From Streptococcus oralis (lineage in GTDB: Bacteria; Bacillota; Bacilli; Lactobacillales; Streptococcaceae): a DNA stretch of 64,000 nucleotides. The translations under genes and the position numbers were made by a program. Shown piece after piece: positions 51,349-61,584 of the stretch. The stretch is from the NCBI RefSeq assembly GCF_002386345.1, contig NZ_CP023507.1:248001-312000 (forward strand). The letters are read 5' to 3'. The notes under the pieces were generated by a model. It worked only from the letters and a program-made list of their open reading frames with translations, had not been told where the DNA came from and made no database searches. How positions within the stretch are numbered: position 1 is the first letter of the stretch; every line of letters starts with the position of its first letter.

Positions 51349-52236
51349 ATGAGTTCTAAAACATCTATCTGGTTAGCTTTTTTCTTAAATTTAAGCTATG
51401 CGATTGTTGAGTTTATCGCAGGAGGAATCTTTGGTTCGAGTGCAGTTCTTGCTGATTCTGTTCATGACTTGGGAGATGCTATAGCCATTGGCATATCTGC
51501 CCTTTTAGAAACGATTTCCAATCGTGAAGAAGATAGACAGTACACCTTGGGTTACAAACGTTTTAGTCTTTTAGGGGCCATGCTAACGGCTGTGATTCTT
51601 ATGATAGGGTCTGTCCTAGTGATTTTGGAAAATGTCACAAAGATCGCTCACCCGCAACCCGTTAATGAGGAAGGGATTCTCTGGCTGGGAATCATTGCGG
51701 TAGCTATCAATGTGCTAGCTAGTCTGGTAGTTCGTAAGGGAAAAACAAAGAATGAATCTATTCTTAGCTTGCATTTTTTGGAAGATACTCTTGGTTGGTT
51801 GGCTGTCATTCTAATGGCGATTATTCTTCGATTTACGGACTGGTATATCCTCGATCCGCTTTTATCTCTGGTCATTTCCATCTTTATTCTGTCGAAAGCC
51901 ATTCCACGCTTTTGGAGTGCACTAAAAATTTTCCTAGATGCTGTGCCAGAAGGGGTCGAGACAAGTGATTTGGAGAAAGATTTAGAGGCTCTACCCAATG
52001 TCAAAAGTGTTAATCAACTTAGCATTTGGTCCATGGATGGTCTAGAGAATAATGCTATTGTTCACATTTGTATCAAGGACTGGGAACAGATGATGGAAAC
52101 CAAAGAAGTAGTGCGTCAATTTTTAGAAGAAAGAGGCGTGCAGAATATCACTATTGAAGTAGATAGCAGTCAAAGCAATCATGCGCAACATAGACGGAGA
52201 GTGAGAGAGTTAGAGCAGAAGCATGGGCATCATTAG
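51349..52236 (+). CDS. czcD: Cation diffusion facilitator (zinc efflux)
   Basis: This 295-residue CDF transporter exports Zn2+ (and perhaps Co2+) in exchange for protons. It has six hydrophobic segments; metal-site residues are visible in segment 2 (LADSVHDLGDA, Asp and His) and segment 5 region (HFLEDTLGW). The cytosolic C-terminal domain (about 205-295) ends in a His-rich tail (HAQHRRRVRELEQKHGHH). The ATG follows AAAGGAGGGAGAGAA. Divergent from its activator sczA. Confidence 0.93.
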   Translation: MSSKTSIWLAFFLNLSYAIVEFIAGGIFGSSAVLADSVHDLGDAIAIGISALLETISNREEDRQYTLGYKRFSLLGAMLTAVILMIGSVLVILENVTKIAHPQPVNEEGILWLGIIAVAINVLASLVVRKGKTKNESILSLHFLEDTLGWLAVILMAIILRFTDWYILDPLLSLVISIFILSKAIPRFWSALKIFLDAVPEGVETSDLEKDLEALPNVKSVNQLSIWSMDGLENNAIVHICIKDWEQMMETKEVVRQFLEERGVQNITIEVDSSQSNHAQHRRRVRELEQKHGHH

Positions 52237-52352
52237 TATAGAGTCAAGAATGATTGAACCCCTATGTTATTTGAAATAGAGTATTTTATTTCCAGTTTAA
52301 ATATTTTAAAAATTTGGTAATTAAAAGAATTTTTCTTTTAGATGCAAAATGT

Positions 52353-52383
52353 TTGACTTGGAGTCAACTCAAAGTTGTATAAT
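52353..52383 (+). promoter_or_regulatory. MerR-type promoter/operator of nmlR
   Basis: TTGACT (52353-52358) and TATAAT (52378-52383) are separated by 19 bases, the overlong spacer typical of MerR-controlled promoters. The spacer holds the dyad CTTGGAGT/ACTCAAAG. The regulator probably untwists this DNA to activate itself and the dehydrogenase. Confidence 0.88.
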
Positions 52384-52441
52384 AAGATAAGTGAGTTATC
52401 ATTGCTTAAATTCAATGAAGGATATGAAAGGAGGCTAGTAT

Positions 52442-52795
52442 ATGAATATTAAATCTGTCAGCGACTTATTGGGAATTTCAGCGGATACGATTCGGTATTA
52501 TGAGCGAGTTGGTCTTGTGCCACCGATTACTCGAACTGCAACTGGGATTCGTGACTTTCAAGATCAGGATATAGAAGCACTGGAATTTATTAAGTGTTTC
52601 CGTTCGGCGGGTGTCTCTGTAGACAGTTTAGTTGACTATATGTCGCTCTACCAAAAGGGGGATGAAACGCGAGAGGGAAGGCTTGGTATTTTAGAAGAGG
52701 AAAAGAAAAAATTAGAAGAGCGCTTTTCTCAGTTACAGACGGCTTTAAATCGCTTAAATCTCAAAATTAAACTTTACAAGGAAGGAAAATTTTAA
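52442..52795 (+). CDS. nmlR: MerR-family regulator NmlR
   Basis: The 117-residue regulator has the MerR HTH and wing (VSDLLGISADTIRYYERVGLVPPITRT) and a C-terminal coiled coil (about 80-117). It has one Cys, in FIKCFRSAG (residue 54), matching the thiol/carbonyl-stress NmlR subgroup known to control the adjacent dehydrogenase in pneumococcus. The start follows AAAGGAGG; the stop abuts the next ATG. Confidence 0.88.
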   Translation: MNIKSVSDLLGISADTIRYYERVGLVPPITRTATGIRDFQDQDIEALEFIKCFRSAGVSVDSLVDYMSLYQKGDETREGRLGILEEEKKKLEERFSQLQTALNRLNLKIKLYKEGKF

Positions 52796-53833
52796 ATGAA
52801 ATCAGCAGTATATACAAAGGCAGGCAAGGTTGGACTTGCTACAATTGAACGTCCGCAAATTATAGAAGCAGATGATGCTATTATCCGCATTGTCCGTACT
52901 TGCGTTTGTGGTTCGGACCTCTGGAGTTACCGTAATCCAGAAATCGAAGAAGGACATAGAAATAGCGGTCATGAGGCTATCGGAATTATCGAAGAAGTTG
53001 GTGAGAACGTTACTACAGTAAAATCAGGAGACTTTGTCATCGCACCTTTCACCCATGGCTGTGGGGAGTGTGATGCCTGTCGCGCTGGCTATGATGGGAC
53101 TTGTGACCGCCATATTGGCACCAACTGGTCTAACGGGGTCCAAGCAGAGTACATCCGTTTCCACTTTGCTAATTGGGCACTTGTGAAAATTCCAGGTCAA
53201 CCTTCAGATTATAGCGAAGGCATGCTCAAGTCACTTTTGACACTTGCTGATGTCATGCCGACAGGCTATCATGCGGCGCGTGTTGCTAATGTGCAAAAGG
53301 GCGACAAGGTGGTCGTTATCGGTGATGGGGCTGTTGGTCAATGCGCTGTCATTGCAGCTAAGATGCGTGGTGCATCACAAATTATCCTTATGAGCCGTCA
53401 TGAAGACCGCCAAAAGATGGCCTTGGAATCAGGGGCGACAGCTGTTGTGGCTGAACGTGGCGAAGAGGGAATTGCCAAGGTGCGTGAAATCCTCGGTGGT
53501 GGAGCAGATGCAGCCCTTGAATGTGTTGGGACTGAAGCAGCCGTTGAGCAGGCCCTTGGAGTCCTTCATAATGGAGGACGCATGGGATTTGTCGGTGTTC
53601 CACATTATAATAACCGTGCCCTTGGTTCAACCTTTGCCCAAAATATTTCAGTGGCAGGTGGAGCAGCCTCAGTTACCACTTATGACAAACAAGTTTTGTT
53701 AAAAGCGGTTCTTGATGGAGACATCAATCCAGGTCGCGTCTTTACTTCAAGTTATAAACTGGAAGATATCGACCAGGCTTATAAAGATATGGATGAACGC
53801 AAGACCATTAAGTCTATGATTGTGATGGATTAA
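52796..53833 (+). CDS. adhC: Zinc-dependent alcohol dehydrogenase (NmlR target)
   Basis: This 345-residue medium-chain dehydrogenase has catalytic zinc ligands in CVCGSDLW and GHEAIG, the structural zinc cysteines in CGECDACRAGYDGTC, and the NAD site VIGDGAVGQ (about 178). It probably reduces or oxidises reactive aldehydes during carbonyl or nitrosative stress. It begins directly after the nmlR stop, so the two are coupled. The symbol follows pneumococcal usage; the true substrate is not known. Confidence 0.85.
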   Translation: MKSAVYTKAGKVGLATIERPQIIEADDAIIRIVRTCVCGSDLWSYRNPEIEEGHRNSGHEAIGIIEEVGENVTTVKSGDFVIAPFTHGCGECDACRAGYDGTCDRHIGTNWSNGVQAEYIRFHFANWALVKIPGQPSDYSEGMLKSLLTLADVMPTGYHAARVANVQKGDKVVVIGDGAVGQCAVIAAKMRGASQIILMSRHEDRQKMALESGATAVVAERGEEGIAKVREILGGGADAALECVGTEAAVEQALGVLHNGGRMGFVGVPHYNNRALGSTFAQNISVAGGAASVTTYDKQVLLKAVLDGDINPGRVFTSSYKLEDIDQAYKDMDERKTIKSMIVMD

Positions 53834-53838
53834 CAATG

Positions 53839-53880
53839 AAAATCCTAATGGAGATTTGAGACTCTCTATTAGGATTTTTT
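53839..53880 (+). terminator. Rho-independent terminator of nmlR-adh
   Basis: Stem AAAATCCTAAT/ATTAGGATTTT (53839-53849 with 53868-53878), extended by GAGA/TCTC, and T run. Confidence 0.85.
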
Positions 53881-53900
53881 GCGTTGGTATATTTGTTGAG

Positions 53901-54929
<1,029 letters not shown>

Positions 54930-54944
54930 TCATATTTTTCTGAT

Positions 54945-54977
54945 TTTTACTGATAGTTTAGTAAAAGTTTAGTAAAA
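54945..54977. promoter_or_regulatory. Tandem and inverted repeats in the galR-galK region
   Basis: GTTTAGTAAAA occurs twice head to tail (54956-54966 and 54967-54977), and TTTTACT at 54945-54951 is the inverse of AGTAAAA. The cluster is just upstream of the galK -35 and is a candidate regulator site. Confidence 0.55.
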
Positions 54978-54981
54978 AGGA

Positions 54982-55010
54982 TTGACCTTGGTAAATCCCT
55001 TGGATACAAT
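54982..55010 (+). promoter_or_regulatory. galK promoter
   Basis: TTGACC (54982-54987), 17-base spacer, TACAAT (55005-55010). Confidence 0.8.
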
Positions 55011-55013
55011 AGA

Positions 55014-55028
55014 AGAAAACGATTACAC
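55014..55028 (+). promoter_or_regulatory. cre-like / LacI-family operator before galK
   Basis: AGAAAACGATTACAC matches the cre/LacI-family pattern around a central CG and overlaps the likely transcription start. It could bind CcpA or GalR. Confidence 0.6.
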
Positions 55029-55066
55029 GTTAAGATGACTTAACGGACAGTCAAAGGAGAATTTAT

Positions 55067-56245
55067 ATGACACAAGATCTTACTACTGAAGCCCTTCGCA
55101 AAGATTTTCTTGCCGTTTTTGGTCAAGAAGCAGACCAAACTTTCTTTTCACCAGGTCGTATCAATCTGATTGGTGAACACACGGACTACAACGGTGGTCA
55201 CGTTTTTCCAGCTGCTATTTCTTTGGGAACTTATGGTGCAGCTCGCAAGCGTGACGATCAAGTTTTGCGTTTCTACTCAGCCAACTTTGAGGACAAGGGT
55301 ATCATCGAAGTGCCTCTTGCTGACCTCAAATTTGAAAAAGAGCACAGCTGGACCAACTATCCAAAAGGGGTTCTTCATTTCTTGCAAGAAGCTGGGCATG
55401 TGATTGACAAAGGGTTTGATTTTTATGTTTATGGGAATATCCCAAATGGTGCAGGCTTGTCCTCTTCAGCATCCTTGGAACTCTTGACAGGGGTTGTGGC
55501 AGAGCATCTCTTTGGTTTAAAACTAGACCGTTTGGATTTGGTTAAAATCGGAAAACAAACAGAAAACAACTTTATCGGAGTAAACTCTGGTATCATGGAC
55601 CAGTTTGCCATCGGTATGGGTGCTGACCAACGTGCCATTTACCTGAATACCAACACTTTGGAGTACGACTTGGTGCCACTTGATTTGAAGGACAATGTCG
55701 TTGTTATCATGAACACCAACAAACGTCGTGAACTGGCGGACTCTAAGTACAATGAACGCCGTGCTGAGTGTGAAAAAGCTGTGGAAGAATTGCAAGTTGC
55801 CTTGGATATTCAGACCTTGGGTGAATTGGATGAGTGGGCCTTTGACCAATACAGCTATCTGATTAAAGATGAAAATCGCTTAAAACGTGCTCGCCATGCT
55901 GTGCTTGAAAACCAACGTACTCTTAAAGCTCAAGCAGCCCTTCAAGCAGGTGATTTGGAAACCTTTGGTCGCTTGATGAATGCATCTCACGTTTCTTTGG
56001 AGCATGACTATGAAGTAACTGGCTTGGAATTGGATACCCTTGTTCACACAGCTTGGGCTCAGGAAGGTGTTCTGGGTGCTCGTATGACAGGGGCAGGATT
56101 TGGTGGCTGTGCCATTGCCTTGGTGCGAAAAGATGCTGTTGAGGCCTTTAAAGCAGCTGTTGGCAAGCACTATGAGGAAGTCGTTGGATATGCTCCAAGC
56201 TTCTATATCGCTGAAGTTGCAGGTGGCACTCGCGTTTTAGACTAG
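55067..56245 (+). CDS. galK: Galactokinase
   Basis: GalK phosphorylates galactose to galactose-1-phosphate. The 392-residue GHMP kinase has the sugar motif [19 protein letters not shown] (about 29-47), ATP loop [16 protein letters not shown] (about 124-139) and [16 protein letters not shown] (about 341-356). The start follows AAAGGAGAATTTAT. It opens the Leloir cluster with galT downstream. Confidence 0.97.
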   Translation: MTQDLTTEALRKDFLAVFGQEADQTFFSPGRINLIGEHTDYNGGHVFPAAISLGTYGAARKRDDQVLRFYSANFEDKGIIEVPLADLKFEKEHSWTNYPKGVLHFLQEAGHVIDKGFDFYVYGNIPNGAGLSSSASLELLTGVVAEHLFGLKLDRLDLVKIGKQTENNFIGVNSGIMDQFAIGMGADQRAIYLNTNTLEYDLVPLDLKDNVVVIMNTNKRRELADSKYNERRAECEKAVEELQVALDIQTLGELDEWAFDQYSYLIKDENRLKRARHAVLENQRTLKAQAALQAGDLETFGRLMNASHVSLEHDYEVTGLELDTLVHTAWAQEGVLGARMTGAGFGGCAIALVRKDAVEAFKAAVGKHYEEVVGYAPSFYIAEVAGGTRVLD

Positions 56246-56256
56246 GAGAGAAGTAA

Positions 56257-56917
56257 ATGGACGCTGTAATATTTGATTTAGATGGCTTATTAGCTGATAC
56301 TGAGATCATTTCTCTAAAAGTTTATCAAGAATTGCTTAAAGATTTTGGAATTCCTTTCACAGAAGAAACATATTCTAGAGAATACAGTGGACATAGGGAA
56401 GAGGAGAATGTTCAACGATTTTTAGATAACTATGATTTACCTTGGAACTTTGACCAAACCTTGGAAAAAGTTTATGAACTGGAAGCTCGAATATTAGCCA
56501 AAGGTGTAAATTTAAAAAAAAGGTGCTAAAAATTTGCTTGCTTTTTTGCAAAGAGAAGGTATTCCAATCGCTCTAGCAACTTCAAGTGTTGAATCTAGAG
56601 CTAGAATGATTTTGGATAGTAATGGGATACTGTCCCTATTTGACCATCTAGTTTTTGCAAAAGATGTAAAGCGAAGTAAACCTTACCCTGATATATTTTT
56701 AAAGGCCTGTATTGATTTGAATGTTTTACCAGAGAATTGCTTAGTACTAGAGGATAGTGAAGCAGGGATTGAAGCAGCGTATAGAGCTGGGATACCAGTT
56801 ATTTGTATTCCAGACTTAAAAATGCCAGCACAGTCTTTCTTAAATAAAACAGAACAAGTTTTTCAGGATTTAGATGCTGTCAGAGATTATTTAGAAAGTA
56901 AGAAGGAGAATCAATGA
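56257..56917 (+). pseudogene. HAD phosphatase / beta-phosphoglucomutase-like gene, frameshifted
   Basis: Two frames together make one ~220-residue HAD protein: DAVIFDLDGLLADTE (catalytic Asp pair) in the first part; IALATSSVESRARMIL, KRSKPYPDIFLKA and LEDSEAGIEAA in the second. The first frame ends at TGCTAA after a run of eight A (56514-56521). With seven A it would read NLKKGAKNLLAFLQREG straight into the second. So it is broken by one extra A, unless RNA-polymerase slippage on the A run restores it. It lies between galK and galT, its end overlaps galT by four bases, and it may have acted on sugar phosphates. Confidence 0.85.
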
Positions 56918-58401
56918 GTCAAGGAGTTCTAGATGCATTTATCACGGAAGTCATTGCTGAAAGTTCATTTGAGGAAATGGATCGAATCTACCTAACCAAT
57001 CGTGTCTTAGCACGAGTGGGTGAAGGTGTTTTGGAAGTTGAGACTGATCTGGATGAGTTGATTGACCTTAAGGACCAGTTAGTCGAGGAAGCAGTTCGAT
57101 TAGAGACGATTGAGGACAGTCAGACTGCGCGTGAAATCCTCGGTTCTGAACTGATGGACTTGGTAACTCCTTGTCCAAGTCAGGTTAATCGTGACTTTTG
57201 GACAACCTATGCTCACTCTCCTGAGCAGGCGATAGGTGATTTTTACCAGCTCAGCCAGAAAAATGACTACATCAAGCTCAAGGCTATTTCTAAGAATATC
57301 GCTTATCGTGTACCATCAGACTACGGAGAACTGGAGATTACTATCAATCTGTCTAAACCTGAAAAGGATCCAAAAGAGATTGCGGCAGCTAAGTTGGTTC
57401 AAGCTAGCAATTACCCACAGTGTCAACTCTGTCTAGAGAACGAAGGCTACCATGGTCGGGTTAACCATCCAGCTCGAAGCAATCACCGCATTATCCGTTT
57501 TGAAATGGCGGGTCAGGAGTGGGGCTTCCAGTATTCGCCCTATGCTTATTTTAATGAGCACTGTATTTTCTTAGACGGCCAGCATCGCCCCATGGCTATC
57601 AGTCGTCAGAGCTTTGAGCGTCTGCTGGCTATTGTAGAGCAGTTTCCTGGCTATTTTGCAGGCTCTAATGCCGACCTGCCAATCGTGGGAGGCTCTATTC
57701 TCACCCATGACCACTATCAAGGAGGCCGTCACGTGTTTCCTATGGAATTGGCTCCTTTGCAAAAGGCTTTCCGATTTGCTGGTTTTGATCAGGTCAAGGC
57801 TGGGATTGTCAAGTGGCCTATGTCAGTGCTACGTTTGACCTCGGATTCAAAAGAAGATTTGATCAACTTGGCTGATAAGATATTGCAGGAATGGCGTCAG
57901 TATTCAGATCCTGCAGTGCAAATTTTGGCAGAGACAGACGGGATACCGCATCACACCATTACACCCATTGCGCGTAAGCGTGATGGACAGTTTGAATTGG
58001 ACTTGGTCTTGCGGGACAATCAGACTTCGGCAGAGCATCCGGATGGCATCTATCATCCCCACAAGGATGTCCAACATATCAAGAAGGAAAATATCGGCTT
58101 GATTGAGGTCATGGGCTTGGCTATTTTGCCACCACGCCTGAAAGCAGAAGTGGAGCAAGTCGCTAACTACCTAGTGGGAGAAGATGTCTCAGTTGCCGCT
58201 TATCATCAGGAATGGGCAGACCAACTCAAAGTCCAACATTCAGATCTGACGGATAAAGAAAAAGCCCTTGAAATCGTTAAGGACTCTGTGGGTGCTATCT
58301 TTGCTCGTGTACTTGAGGATGCAGGAGTCTACAAGCAAACGGAACAGGGACAAGCATCCTTTATGCGCTTTGTTAATCAGGTTGGAATTTTACCAGACTA
58401 G
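56914..58401 (+). CDS. galT: Galactose-1-phosphate uridylyltransferase (GalT class 2)
   Basis: GalT exchanges UMP between UDP-glucose and galactose-1-phosphate. The 495-residue protein is the long Firmicute form, with CQLCLENEGYHGRVNHPARSNHR, the His-rich active-site region VGGSILTHDHYQGGRH (about 252-267) and YHPHKDVQHIKKENIGLIEVMG. Its ATG overlaps the stop of the HAD frame (ATGA), implying coupling with a gene that is now frameshifted. Confidence 0.96.
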   Translation: MSQGVLDAFITEVIAESSFEEMDRIYLTNRVLARVGEGVLEVETDLDELIDLKDQLVEEAVRLETIEDSQTAREILGSELMDLVTPCPSQVNRDFWTTYAHSPEQAIGDFYQLSQKNDYIKLKAISKNIAYRVPSDYGELEITINLSKPEKDPKEIAAAKLVQASNYPQCQLCLENEGYHGRVNHPARSNHRIIRFEMAGQEWGFQYSPYAYFNEHCIFLDGQHRPMAISRQSFERLLAIVEQFPGYFAGSNADLPIVGGSILTHDHYQGGRHVFPMELAPLQKAFRFAGFDQVKAGIVKWPMSVLRLTSDSKEDLINLADKILQEWRQYSDPAVQILAETDGIPHHTITPIARKRDGQFELDLVLRDNQTSAEHPDGIYHPHKDVQHIKKENIGLIEVMGLAILPPRLKAEVEQVANYLVGEDVSVAAYHQEWADQLKVQHSDLTDKEKALEIVKDSVGAIFARVLEDAGVYKQTEQGQASFMRFVNQVGILPD

Positions 58402-58470
58402 TGAATAATTCTTGCCTAGTCTTGTAAAAAGTAGTAGTATGATATAGTGTTTGAAATTTAGGAGGAAAAT

Positions 58471-58875
58471 ATGAAAGATTTTCATTTTGACGCTATATCA
58501 GCTTTTGAAAATTATGAAATTAAAGAGATGAAAGATGGCCACGTTGAGGTGACGACCAAAGTAGTGGACTCGTCGCTCAACTACTATGGCAATGCCCATG
58601 GTGGCTATCTCTTCACCCTTTGTGACCAGATCAGTGGTTTGGTGCTCATCTCGCTAGGACTAGACGTAGTGACGCTCCAATCCTCCATCAACTACCTCAA
58701 GGCAGGGAAACGCGATGATGTGTTGACCATAAAAGGAGAATGTGTCCATCAAGGCCGTACAACCTGTGTCGTGGATGTAGATATCAGCAATCAAGAGGGT
58801 AAGAATGTCTGTAAGGCAACCTTTACCATGTTTGTCACAGGCCAGCGGTCAGATGAGAGACAGGTAAGAATATAG
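58471..58875 (+). CDS. PaaI-family hotdog thioesterase
   Basis: The 134-residue hotdog-fold protein has the PaaI/YbgC-like pattern NYYGNAHGGYLFTLCDQISG (about 36-55) carrying the helix-lining His and Asp, and LQSSINYLKAGK. It probably hydrolyses an acyl-CoA; the substrate is unknown. The start follows GGAGGAAAAT. A weak promoter (TTGCCT...TAGTAT) lies in the 69-base gap after galT. Confidence 0.85.
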   Translation: MKDFHFDAISAFENYEIKEMKDGHVEVTTKVVDSSLNYYGNAHGGYLFTLCDQISGLVLISLGLDVVTLQSSINYLKAGKRDDVLTIKGECVHQGRTTCVVDVDISNQEGKNVCKATFTMFVTGQRSDERQVRI

Positions 58876-59055
58876 AGATAGATGAGTAGGACAAATATAG
58901 CCTACTCATTTTTAATTTATGAAATAGGTTAGAAGGAAATATAAAAGAGAGTGGTGAAATACAGGGGTAATGGGTACGTATATGTGGTATACTAGTTATA
59001 GTATATTTTAATTGCTTATATCGAGTGAATTCTCATATTAGTGAGGAATTTTTGA

Positions 59056-59820
59056 ATGGAATTACAATTTAATTTAGAATTAGTAGAAAACTATAAAAGT
59101 AATAGCCAAAAGGCTCGTATTCTAACGGAAGATTGGGTTTATCGTCAGTCTTATTGTCCTAATTGTGGGAACAATCCCTTAAATCATTTTGAAAATAATA
59201 GGCCTGTAGCAGATTTTTTCTGTAATCATTGTAGCGAGGAGTTTGAACTAAAAAGTAAGAAAGGGAATTTTTCATCAACAATCAATGATGGTGCTTATGC
59301 AACGATGATGGAGCGTGTGCAGGCAGATAATAATCCTAATTTCTTTTTTTTAACTTACACAAAAAATTTTGAGGTAAATAACTTTCTTGTCCTTCCGAAG
59401 CAATTTGTCACACCGAAATCGATTATTCAAAGAAAACCACTTGCACCGACTTCTAGACGCGCCGGTTGGATTGGTTGTAACATAGATTTATCACAAGTAC
59501 CTTCCAAAGGAAGAATATTTCTCGTGCAAAATGGGCAAGTTAGGGATCCAGAAAAAGTTACAAAAGAATTTAAGCAAAGTTTATTTTTAAGGAAGAACTC
59601 TCTTTCAGTAAGAGGTTGGACAATAGAAATTCTAAATTGTATAGATAAGATAGAGGGTTCAGAATTTACCCTTGAAGATATGTATCGTTTTGAAAGTGAC
59701 CTAAAAAATATCTTTGTTAAGAACAACCATATCAAAGAAAAGATTAGGCAACAGCTTCAAATATTAAGAGACAAAGAAATAATAGAATTTAAAGGTAGAG
59801 GAAAGTATCGGAAATTATGA
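59056..59820 (+). CDS. dpnC: Type IIM restriction endonuclease DpnI
   Basis: DpnI cuts GATC only when the adenine is methylated. The 254-residue protein shows the zinc-ribbon cysteines (Cys34, 37, 56, 59), the PD-(D/E)XK residues Asp53, Glu64 and Lys66 in PVADFFCNHCSEEFELKSKK, and a C-terminal winged helix that reads methylated DNA (about 185-254). It is nearly identical to my memory of the pneumococcal enzyme. No Dam methylase is nearby, as expected for DpnI strains. An extended -10 TGGTATACT lies upstream near 58985. Confidence 0.97.
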   Translation: MELQFNLELVENYKSNSQKARILTEDWVYRQSYCPNCGNNPLNHFENNRPVADFFCNHCSEEFELKSKKGNFSSTINDGAYATMMERVQADNNPNFFFLTYTKNFEVNNFLVLPKQFVTPKSIIQRKPLAPTSRRAGWIGCNIDLSQVPSKGRIFLVQNGQVRDPEKVTKEFKQSLFLRKNSLSVRGWTIEILNCIDKIEGSEFTLEDMYRFESDLKNIFVKNNHIKEKIRQQLQILRDKEIIEFKGRGKYRKL

Positions 59821-60113
59821 AAACGAAACAACTTGTTGCATCAGAAGAGGTGTATGATTTCTTAAAAGTCATCTGGCCTGATTATGAAACAGAGAGTAAT
59901 TATGAAAACTTATGTGTAATGGTTTATACTTTATCAGACCCTGATTGTGTGAGGTGGTTATCTGAAAATATGGAGTTTGGTGATGAGAAACAACTTTCTT
60001 TATTGAATAAAAAATATAGCTGGGAATATGGAGATGAATTACCAGAGTGGTTGGAAAGCCCAAAACATAGATTATTGCTAATAAGTGAGTTATTGGAGAG
60101 AAACTTAAGATGA
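59817..60113 (+). CDS. DpnI cassette second protein (98 residues)
   Basis: This small acidic protein (MKTKQLVASEEVYDFLKVIW) overlaps dpnC by four bases (ATGA) and is in turn overlapped by the next short gene, so the three form a coupled cassette. The pneumococcal cassette carries an accessory gene dpnD of unknown role; by size and position this frame is that gene or its first part. No motif is recognised. Confidence 0.75.
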   Translation: MKTKQLVASEEVYDFLKVIWPDYETESNYENLCVMVYTLSDPDCVRWLSENMEFGDEKQLSLLNKKYSWEYGDELPEWLESPKHRLLLISELLERNLR

Positions 60114-60277
60114 AAAAGTATACTATAGAAATTACTGAAACTCTAACCCGTTTAGTGAGTATAGAAGCTGAAGATAAGTATGAAGCTGAACGTATTGTAA
60201 GAGAAAAGTATAAGAATGGTGAAATAGTTCTTGATGCAGATGATTTTCAGGACTATGAGACTAGCATATATGAGTAG
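60110..60277 (+). CDS. dpnD: DpnD/PcfM-like small protein (55 residues)
   Basis: This frame of 55 codons plus TAG begins MKKYTIEITETLTRLVSIEA and continues EDKYEAERIVREKYKNGEIV, the pattern I associate with the DpnD/PcfM domain. Its ATG overlaps the preceding stop (ATGA), with GGAGAG eight bases upstream. From memory DpnD is about 18 kDa, close to this product plus the 98-residue one, so the two may be a split form of a single ancestral gene. Function unknown. Confidence 0.75.
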   Translation: MKKYTIEITETLTRLVSIEAEDKYEAERIVREKYKNGEIVLDADDFQDYETSIYE

Positions 60278-60300
60278 ATGTTTTTATTTTGTCACACAAA

Positions 60301-60324
60301 AAAGAGGTCTACACCTCTTTTTTA
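60301..60324. terminator. Bidirectional terminator, dpn cassette / pbuX
   Basis: Stem AAAGAGGT/ACCTCTTT (60301-60308 with 60313-60320) flanked by A and T runs between convergent operons. Confidence 0.85.
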
Positions 60325-61584
60325 TTTCTTTTTCCGATTTAATACGGCATTGAGTACAATGGCCAGTAGGCTGGCTACGACGATTCCGTTTGAGAAGAAC
60401 ATTTGGAAGGCTGTCGGCATGCTGACAAAGAGATTACTGTTATTGAGTCCGACACCTGCAGCGATTGAAACAGCTGCGATAAGGAAATTATGTTCATTGT
60501 TAGCAAAGTCAACACGAGCAAGGATTTGCATCCCTTGAAGGGAAACAAAGCCAAACATCACTAGCATGGCCCCTCCAAGGACAGGGCTTGGAATGATTTG
60601 GGCGAGGGCACCAAACTTAGGAAGGAGTCCAAGGAGGACTAGGAAACCAGCCGCGTAGTAGATTGGCAGGCGAGTCTTGATACCTGACAATTTAACCAAC
60701 CCAACGTTTTGTGAAAATCCTGTATAAGGGAAGGTGTTAAAAATTCCTCCGAGAAGGACGGCTAAACCTTCTGCACGGTAACCGTTGCGCAGGCGCGTGC
60801 TGTCGATTGGGTCTTTCGTGATATCAGACAAGGCTAGGTAAACACCAGTCGATTCAACCATAGACACCGTTGCGATGATACACATCATGACAATAGAGGA
60901 GATTTCAAAGGTTGGCACCCCAAAGTAGAGGGGAGTTGGGACATGGACAAGCGGTGCTGCTGCAACAGGGGAGAAATCAACCAAGCCCATGGTAGCAGCA
61001 ATGGCAGTTCCAACAACCAACCCAATCAAAATGGAGATAGACTTGATAAATCCTTTGGTAAAGATGTTGATCAAGAGGATGATTAGAACAGTGATAGCTG
61101 CAAGCAAGAGACTTTGACCAGTTGGCTCTGGAACGTTATTTCCCATATTTCCAATAGCGACAGGAATCAAGGTTAAACCAATCGTGGTAATGACAGAGCC
61201 TGTTACGATAGATGGGAAGAGATTGGCAACTTTTGAGAAAATGCCTGAAATCAGAACCACATAAATCCCTGAAACGATAAGGGCACCAAACATAGCCCCG
61301 CTACCGTGGCTCTGCCCAATCATAATTAAAGGAGCGACGGATTGGAAGGCAACCCCGAGAACGACTGGTAGTCCAATCCCAAAGTATTTGTTGAGTTGGA
61401 GTTGGAGGAAGGTGGCCACCCCACACATGAAGATATCTGTGGAGATTAGGTAGGTCAACTGCTCAGCTGAATAGCCAAGAGCTGTCGCAATCATGATAGG
61501 AACCAGGATAGAACCTGAGTACATGGCTAGTAAGTGCTGCAAGCCAAGAACAGCTGCTTGCGAGTGTTTTTCTTGTTTTTGCAT
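60322..61584 (-). CDS. pbuX: Xanthine/uracil permease (NCS2 family)
   Basis: This 420-residue membrane transporter has about 12-14 hydrophobic segments and NCS2 motifs (GLQHLLAMYSGSILVPIM near the start; STGVYLALSDIT; GFSQNVGLVKLSGIKTRLPIYYAA). It imports xanthine by proton symport. Its ATG overlaps the xpt stop by one base, and the pair is controlled by the purine riboswitch upstream of xpt. Confidence 0.94.
   Translation of the reverse strand: MQKQEKHSQAAVLGLQHLLAMYSGSILVPIMIATALGYSAEQLTYLISTDIFMCGVATFLQLQLNKYFGIGLPVVLGVAFQSVAPLIMIGQSHGSGAMFGALIVSGIYVVLISGIFSKVANLFPSIVTGSVITTIGLTLIPVAIGNMGNNVPEPTGQSLLLAAITVLIILLINIFTKGFIKSISILIGLVVGTAIAATMGLVDFSPVAAAPLVHVPTPLYFGVPTFEISSIVMMCIIATVSMVESTGVYLALSDITKDPIDSTRLRNGYRAEGLAVLLGGIFNTFPYTGFSQNVGLVKLSGIKTRLPIYYAAGFLVLLGLLPKFGALAQIIPSPVLGGAMLVMFGFVSLQGMQILARVDFANNEHNFLIAAVSIAAGVGLNNSNLFVSMPTAFQMFFSNGIVVASLLAIVLNAVLNRKKK

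Noticed and set aside
59056..59820. Zinc-ribbon transcription factor as an alternative to DpnI
   Set aside because: The cysteine ribbon is present, but the catalytic Asp53-Glu64-Lys66 set and overall sequence match the known DpnI enzyme.
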